DNA from: Methylophaga sp. OBS4
Lineage (GTDB): Bacteria; Pseudomonadota; Gammaproteobacteria; Nitrosococcales; Methylophagaceae
Direction of reading: 5' to 3'
Assembly: GCF_026319305.1 (NCBI RefSeq)
Contig: NZ_JAPDMV010000018.1
Coordinates: forward strand, 1-62,892
Length of the DNA stretch: 62,892 nt
This document shows, in pieces, positions 54,751 through 62,892 of the stretch (position 1 is its first letter; each line of letters opens with the position of its first letter). The position numbers and the translations under genes are program-made. Below the pieces are notes generated by a model, which saw nothing but the letters and a program-made list of their open reading frames with translations, was not told where the DNA came from and ran no database searches.

Positions 54751-55972
54751 CCAGCGCTCGCTTGCCGGCAAGCATATTGTTGTCGGTGTCAGTGGCAGCA
54801 TCGCTGCTTATAAATCCGCCGATCTGATCCGTCGTCTGCGTGACGAAGGGGCTGAAGTGCGGGTGGTAATGACCCGGGGTGCCGCAGAGTTTATTACGCC
54901 GTTAACCTTGCAGACGCTGAGCGGTCATCCGGTGGCGATGGAACTGCTGGATGCCGATCAGGAATCTGCTATGGGCCATATCACATTGGCGCGCTGGGCC
55001 GATTGGGTTTTGATTGCACCGGCCAGTGCAGATACCCTTGCCCGATTGTCCCAAGGGCGGGCGGATGATTTATTAACGGCCTTATATCTGGCAACGGCCT
55101 CTCCGGTAGCGATTGCACCGGCAATGAATAACAAAATGTGGTCTCACGCGGCGACACAGGAAAATCTCAACAAACTGCGGTCTCAGGGCGTGCAGATAAT
55201 CGGCCCTGCCAGTGGCGATCAGGCTTGTGGCGAACAGGGCGAAGGGCGTTTGATGGAGCCGCTGGATATCGTGAAAGCCTTATCGCATCTGGTGGTACCC
55301 GGTCGTTTGCAAGGGAAACGCGTGTTGATTACTGCCGGCCCTACCTATGAACCCATTGACCCGGTCAGGTTTATCGGTAACCGCAGTTCCGGAAAAATGG
55401 GCTTTGCCATGGCCCAGGCTGCGAAGGAAGCCGGCGCTGAAGTGCAACTGATAGCCGGTCCGGTTGCCTTGACCACTCCGGCAGGTGTCGAGCGGTTTGA
55501 TGTCGAAACCGCTGAACAAATGCAGCAAGCGGTCATGGATCACGTTGGACAGAGTGATATTTTTATCAGTTGTGCGGCCGTGGCTGACTTTAAACCGGTG
55601 GCTTTTGAAGCCAACAAAATCAAGAAAACCGTACACGACAAGCTGGAATTGCTGCTGGAGCCGACGGTGGATATTGTCTCCAGTGTGGTAAACAGCGAGA
55701 ATAACAGTGCTTTTATCGTTGGTTTTGCCGCCGAAACCCGCCATGTTGCGGATTATGCCCGGGATAAATTACAGCGAAAAGGCCTGGATATGATTGCCGC
55801 TAATCAAGTGGGTGACGGTTTAGGTTTTGCGGTTGATGACAATGCCTTGCAAGTGTTGTGGGCTGATGGTGAACAGATTTTGCCGCTGGCAGCTAAAGGT
55901 CAGTTGGCTCGGGATTTAATGACTCTGATAATAGAAAGATTTTATGCAAAAAATTCAACTGAAAATTCTTGA
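54743..55972 (+). CDS. coaBC: Phosphopantothenoylcysteine synthetase/decarboxylase
   Basis: A 409-residue bifunctional CoaBC (Dfp) for coenzyme A synthesis. The FMN-binding CoaC part (about 1-190) has [17 protein letters not shown] and PAMNNKMW, and the CoaB part (about 195-409) has [25 protein letters not shown]. It overlaps dut by 29 bp, the coaBC-dut pair known from E. coli. Confidence 0.96.
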   Translation: MNDQRSLAGKHIVVGVSGSIAAYKSADLIRRLRDEGAEVRVVMTRGAAEFITPLTLQTLSGHPVAMELLDADQESAMGHITLARWADWVLIAPASADTLARLSQGRADDLLTALYLATASPVAIAPAMNNKMWSHAATQENLNKLRSQGVQIIGPASGDQACGEQGEGRLMEPLDIVKALSHLVVPGRLQGKRVLITAGPTYEPIDPVRFIGNRSSGKMGFAMAQAAKEAGAEVQLIAGPVALTTPAGVERFDVETAEQMQQAVMDHVGQSDIFISCAAVADFKPVAFEANKIKKTVHDKLELLLEPTVDIVSSVVNSENNSAFIVGFAAETRHVADYARDKLQRKGLDMIAANQVGDGLGFAVDDNALQVLWADGEQILPLAAKGQLARDLMTLIIERFYAKNSTENS

Positions 55973-56399
55973 CCCACGTCTCGGCGACAGCATAGAGTTG
56001 CCGGACTATGCGACGACCGGCTCTGCCGGACTGGATCTGCGGGCCTGCCTTGAAGAAGCGGTGATACTCAAGCCCGGAGAAACTATCCTGATCCCGACCG
56101 GCCTGGCTATACATATTGATGAGCCGGACCTGGCGGCGGTGCTGTTACCCCGCTCCGGTTTGGGGCACAAACATGGTATTGTGCTGGGTAATCTGGTGGG
56201 CCTGATTGACAGCGATTATCAGGGTCAGGTATTTGTTTCATGTTGGAACCGGGGGCAGGAAGCTTTTGAAATCAATATCGGCGAACGCATTGCGCAAATG
56301 GTGTTTATTCCCGTTGTCCAGGTCGGGTTTGAACGTGTGGAGGAATTTACCACATCAGAGAGGGGCACGGGTGGCTTCGGTCACACCGGACGTCACTAA
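55944..56399 (+). CDS. dut: dUTP diphosphatase
   Basis: A 151-residue trimeric dUTPase. The five motifs are visible, including [33 protein letters not shown] and the flexible C-terminal arm [12 protein letters not shown]. It hydrolyses dUTP to dUMP. It starts inside coaBC and precedes the phosphomannomutase by 30 bp. Confidence 0.96.
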   Translation: MQKIQLKILDPRLGDSIELPDYATTGSAGLDLRACLEEAVILKPGETILIPTGLAIHIDEPDLAAVLLPRSGLGHKHGIVLGNLVGLIDSDYQGQVFVSCWNRGQEAFEINIGERIAQMVFIPVVQVGFERVEEFTTSERGTGGFGHTGRH

Positions 56400-56429
56400 A
56401 TTAATCCTTTGCGTGGGCGGAGGTGAGCG

Positions 56430-60439
<4,010 letters not shown>

Positions 60440-60443
<4 letters not shown>

Positions 60444-60895
60444 TCAATGTCTGCTTGATCGGCGCAGACCTTGAACATGAAAAGGCTTTGCTGATCAATC
60501 AGCCCAATATTGCAGTGACGATGCTGGATGATGCTGAGCCCGAACCCTTATTATTGAGGCTGAGTGAGATCACGCCCGATATCGCCATTGTTTCAGATGA
60601 AGCCAGTCCCATCAGTGCTGATGAACTTTGTTTGCTGATCAGCCTGCGTAGCCCGCAGACCAAGACGCTGATTATCAGTAATGACAGTCCGGATTTCGAA
60701 CGCTTGCAGGCTTCAGGATTTACCTGCCGGGGTTATATTACCAGTCAGCAGCGGTCGGCAATTGTCAGAGCCGTACGCGTAGTGTTTGATGGTGAAGCCT
60801 GGTTGCCCCGTAAACTGGTCACGGAATTGTTGGATCGACTCGCCGTGAGGGCGATGACTGAACAGCAGCAACTGAAATCAGTCAAAAAATGCTGA
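60440..60895 (+). CDS. Receiver-like orphan protein (LuxR type without HTH)
   Basis: A 151-residue protein whose fold resembles the receiver part of CsgD/VpsT-type LuxR regulators. ISNDSPDF, the turn GYITSQQ and the helix AVRVVFDGEAWLPRKLV are like that family, which would normally continue with an HTH. The HTH is absent and the protein ends with KSVKKC. Phosphorylation residues are poorly conserved. It is translated with slmA (ATGA) and precedes the large adhesin. Possible roles: truncated regulator, partner protein, or remnant. Confidence 0.55.
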
Positions 60896-61059
60896 TTTGT
60901 TTTCTAGGCTCCAATACACCGCAGTGGCGGGGCTTTAAATCAGAAAAAGATTAAAATTTAGTTAGAAATTTTATCCCCGTTATGAGCGTTTTTAGCGCTG
61001 AAGCCAGTACCACAGCACTTTAGACTCAAATTATCCTGCCATAAAAAATTTCACAATTA

Positions 61060-61074
61060 GTACCAAGGTACAAT
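61060..61074 (+). promoter_or_regulatory. Palindrome overlapping a -10-like hexamer of the adhesin gene
   Basis: GTACC-AA-GGTAC (61060-61071) is a perfect 5-base dyad, and TACAAT (61069-61074) is a good -10 hexamer that overlaps it. It lies about 95 bp upstream of the adhesin start. It may be the operator and promoter of that gene. The flanking intergenic sequence (60896-61166) has another dyad, CTGATTT with AAATCAG (60892-60943), and no gene. Confidence 0.4.
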
Positions 61075-61166
61075 AGATTTCCCTCTCTCAGCAGAGCAAT
61101 ATGACAATCAAGGAATGGACTGTTGCCAGCCCGTTTATGGATGTTGAGCTTTCTTGGGAGAGAAAT

Positions 61167-62892
61167 ATGGCTACTCAAATTGGTGTTGTAAAAGCTTTAA
61201 TTGGTGAAGTCACGGCTACGGCTGCTGACGGTTCGATAAGAACATTACAGGTTGGCGACAGGGTTTACGCCGATGAACTGATTACTACCGGCGCGGCGGG
61301 TGCAGTCGAAATCGAATTTGCTGACGGCAGCATTATGGACTTGGGTAGAAGCTCTCAGGCATTGCTGGACAGCGAAGTCTTTGACCCATCTGCCCCTATT
61401 ATTGCCGAGTCTGACGCAGACGTGCCAGACGATGTTGCTGCTATTCAACAAGCCTTGCTGGAAGGCGCTGATCCCACTGAGCTGGCCGAAGCCACTGCCG
61501 CTGGTGCAGGTGTAGAAGGCGGTAACGAAGGCCACGAAGCGGTATTTGTCGACTATCTTGGTCCACAAGTTACGCCTGATGCTGGTTTTGACACAGTTGG
61601 TGTCACTAACGAATTCGACCTGCCGGAAGAAGACATCATTATTCTTGATGAGGAAGAGCCTCTTCCCGTTGTCAGTGTCTCGGTTGAAGTCGAAATTGAT
61701 GTGGAAGATCCACAAAATCCACCGCCAAGTGACGGCGAACCTACCGAAGATTTCCCGGTTATTGTTAACGGCAATGCAGTGAATGTGCTGGAAGGCACCG
61801 ATGGTGTGAATGGTGGTGGCGAAACACGCGATGTGACCTTCCTGATCACCCTCAGCGAAGTCTTTGATCAGGATGTTCAAGTTACTTATGAACTCAGACC
61901 TATTAGTGCAGACCATCCGGATGACTGGTTTAATGGTTCTCTAACCGACACAGTGACAATACCTGCCGGTACTACCAGCTTCCCGGTGACCATTACCATT
62001 GTTCAGGATCACCTTGATGAAGGCGATGAAAGCTTCGAGATTATGTTGCTGAGTGCAACTAATGCCACCATTAATCCCGATGCCGACTCTGCCATCGTCA
62101 CCATCTTTGACGATGACACTACCCCTGTTGCGAATGATGATTCCAACCAAATCACTGACAACTCTGATGAAATCTATTCTGTAGATGGCAATGTTTTAGA
62201 TAACGATACTGATGAAGATGGTGATGCAGATCCTGGCAATGGTGTCCTGGAAGTCTTAAATGCACCCATCGTCATCAATCACGAATATGGAACTCTGACT
62301 ATCCAATCAGATGGTTCATATTCATTTGCTTTGAACTCTGTTGGTATTGATTACCTTGTTTCTCTTGGCGAAGGTGTTGAGGGTGATCCAATCAACTTTG
62401 TTGATGCCTACCAGGTTAGTGATGGTGTCAATGATGGTAATTTTGCAGATTTAACAATCAATCTTCAGGGCGTTAATGATCTGGATGATGCTGATGAAGC
62501 AGCCAACACAGACGAAGACACACCAGTATCAGCACCGAATTTGCTGGCTAATGTAACTGATCCGGATGTGGGTGATACACACAGTATTACGCAATTCCAG
62601 GTCGCAGGCGATGGCACGGTGTATACAGCGGGCCAAACTGCGGTGATGGCTGGAGTAGGCAGTCTGACTATCAATGCAAATGGTACTTATACCTTCACGC
62701 CTGAAGCGGATTACAACGGTGATGTACCAGTTGCGACCTATACGGTGACAGACGGTACAGACACTAATGATTCGACGCTGACTATTACCATTAACCCAGT
62801 GAATGATCTGGATGATGCTGATGAAGCAGTCAACACAGACGAAGACACACCAGTATCAGCACCGAATTTGCTGGCTAATGTAACTGATCCGG
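61167..62892 (+). CDS. LapA-type repeat adhesin with retention module (partial)
   Basis: The reading frame runs open to the window edge (575 codons seen). The N-terminus (about 1-95: MATQIGVVKALIGEVTATA, VGDRVYADELITTGA) is the retention module that holds LapA-like adhesins in the outer membrane. The site T110-A-A-G113 fits LapG cleavage. Next are an acidic linker, a Calx-beta-like domain (about 190-325), a cadherin-like VCBS domain (about 328-435) and 109-residue repeats. Secretion would be by a type I system, not in this window. The ATG at 61167 has GGGAG upstream; an in-frame ATG at 61101 also exists. Confidence 0.88.
   Translation, partial: MATQIGVVKALIGEVTATAADGSIRTLQVGDRVYADELITTGAAGAVEIEFADGSIMDLGRSSQALLDSEVFDPSAPIIAESDADVPDDVAAIQQALLEGADPTELAEATAAGAGVEGGNEGHEAVFVDYLGPQVTPDAGFDTVGVTNEFDLPEEDIIILDEEEPLPVVSVSVEVEIDVEDPQNPPPSDGEPTEDFPVIVNGNAVNVLEGTDGVNGGGETRDVTFLITLSEVFDQDVQVTYELRPISADHPDDWFNGSLTDTVTIPAGTTSFPVTITIVQDHLDEGDESFEIMLLSATNATINPDADSAIVTIFDDDTTPVANDDSNQITDNSDEIYSVDGNVLDNDTDEDGDADPGNGVLEVLNAPIVINHEYGTLTIQSDGSYSFALNSVGIDYLVSLGEGVEGDPINFVDAYQVSDGVNDGNFADLTINLQGVNDLDDADEAANTDEDTPVSAPNLLANVTDPDVGDTHSITQFQVAGDGTVYTAGQTAVMAGVGSLTINANGTYTFTPEADYNGDVPVATYTVTDGTDTNDSTLTITINPVNDLDDADEAVNTDEDTPVSAPNLLANVTDP
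62472..62892 (+). repeat. Tandem 327-bp repeat units inside the adhesin
   Basis: A 94-base segment (62472-62565) recurs at 62799-62892 with two differences, giving a period of 327 bp or 109 codons. Each unit encodes a cadherin-like domain beginning NDLDDADEA. The array continues past the window. Near-identity at DNA level suggests recent duplication or gene conversion. Confidence 0.85.

Noticed and set aside
60892..60943. Terminator after the receiver-like gene
   Set aside because: CTGATTT and AAATCAG can pair, but the loop is 38 bases long and an A-run rather than a T-run follows.
61245..61916. A 223-codon minus-strand frame over the adhesin start
   Set aside because: The plus strand encodes a clear retention module and Calx-beta region, so the minus frame is a by-product of codon bias.

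Overview
The window looks like chromosomal DNA of a free-living, probably aquatic gammaproteobacterium. The evidence is the type IV pilus pair pilB-pilC, the lptM-lysA-dapF-DUF484-xerC order, the heptose-based LPS core genes, slmA, a sigma-32-type clpB promoter and a LapA-type adhesin. A Methylophaga-like or related genus is a guess; nothing here proves the genus. No rRNA, tRNA, CRISPR array, prophage or intact transposase was recognised. Genes cover roughly 93% of the sequence and are often joined by 4-bp ATGA overlaps.

Layout. 1-3.6 kb: pilC and pilB on the minus strand, preceded by a second, inverted copy of the end of pilC at the window edge, and followed by a dyad-rich intergenic region that may encode a structured RNA. 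3.6-7.5 kb: lptM, lysA, dapF, DUF484 and xerC. 7.5-8.5 kb: a dispersed-repeat-like stretch and a frameshifted HEPN-like gene that look acquired. 8.5-13.7 kb: polA, a DUF2782 gene, thrB and waaC. 13.7-30.1 kb: a large LPS inner-core locus. It holds hldE, gmhA, waaC, waaG, waaP, waaF, several kinase-fold proteins (one a fusion of two domains), a sulfotransferase, an acetyltransferase, a carbamoyltransferase and a membrane glycosyltransferase. It is interrupted at 15.2-16.7 kb by a small insert with a membrane protein and a VOC protein.

30-44 kb: housekeeping and regulatory genes (a ZIP transporter, pgeF, an inositol-phosphatase gene, rsmE, a receiver-coil-membrane-anchor protein, prmC, an E1-like/JAMM protease pair, pmbA, a tandem PilZ protein, bolA, yciI, yciB, rnm, yciO and an acyltransferase). 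Two copies of a palindromic MITE-like element sit here, each in a divergent promoter region and each with the same end 11 bp from a start codon. 44-56.4 kb: clpB, a formate/nitrite channel gene, a GGDEF-EAL protein, an SDR, an orphan cheR, a DUF4126 gene, a Nif3-like gene, yihY, coaBC and dut. 56.4-62.9 kb: a membrane-anchored phosphomannomutase fusion, argB, slmA, a receiver-like orphan, and the start of a giant repeat adhesin with a LapG-type TAAG site.

How the genes work together. Envelope building and surface behaviour are the main theme. GmhA and HldE make ADP-heptose, WaaC, WaaF and WaaG build the inner core, and the kinases and other decorating enzymes would modify it. PilB and PilC drive pilus assembly. 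The GGDEF-EAL and PilZ proteins and the LapA-like adhesin suggest c-di-GMP control of attachment. There is no single certain new system. The strongest candidates for follow-up are the palindromic element placed upstream of genes, the multi-kinase LPS decoration locus, the receiver protein with a membrane tail, and the dyad-rich pilB/lptM intergenic region.
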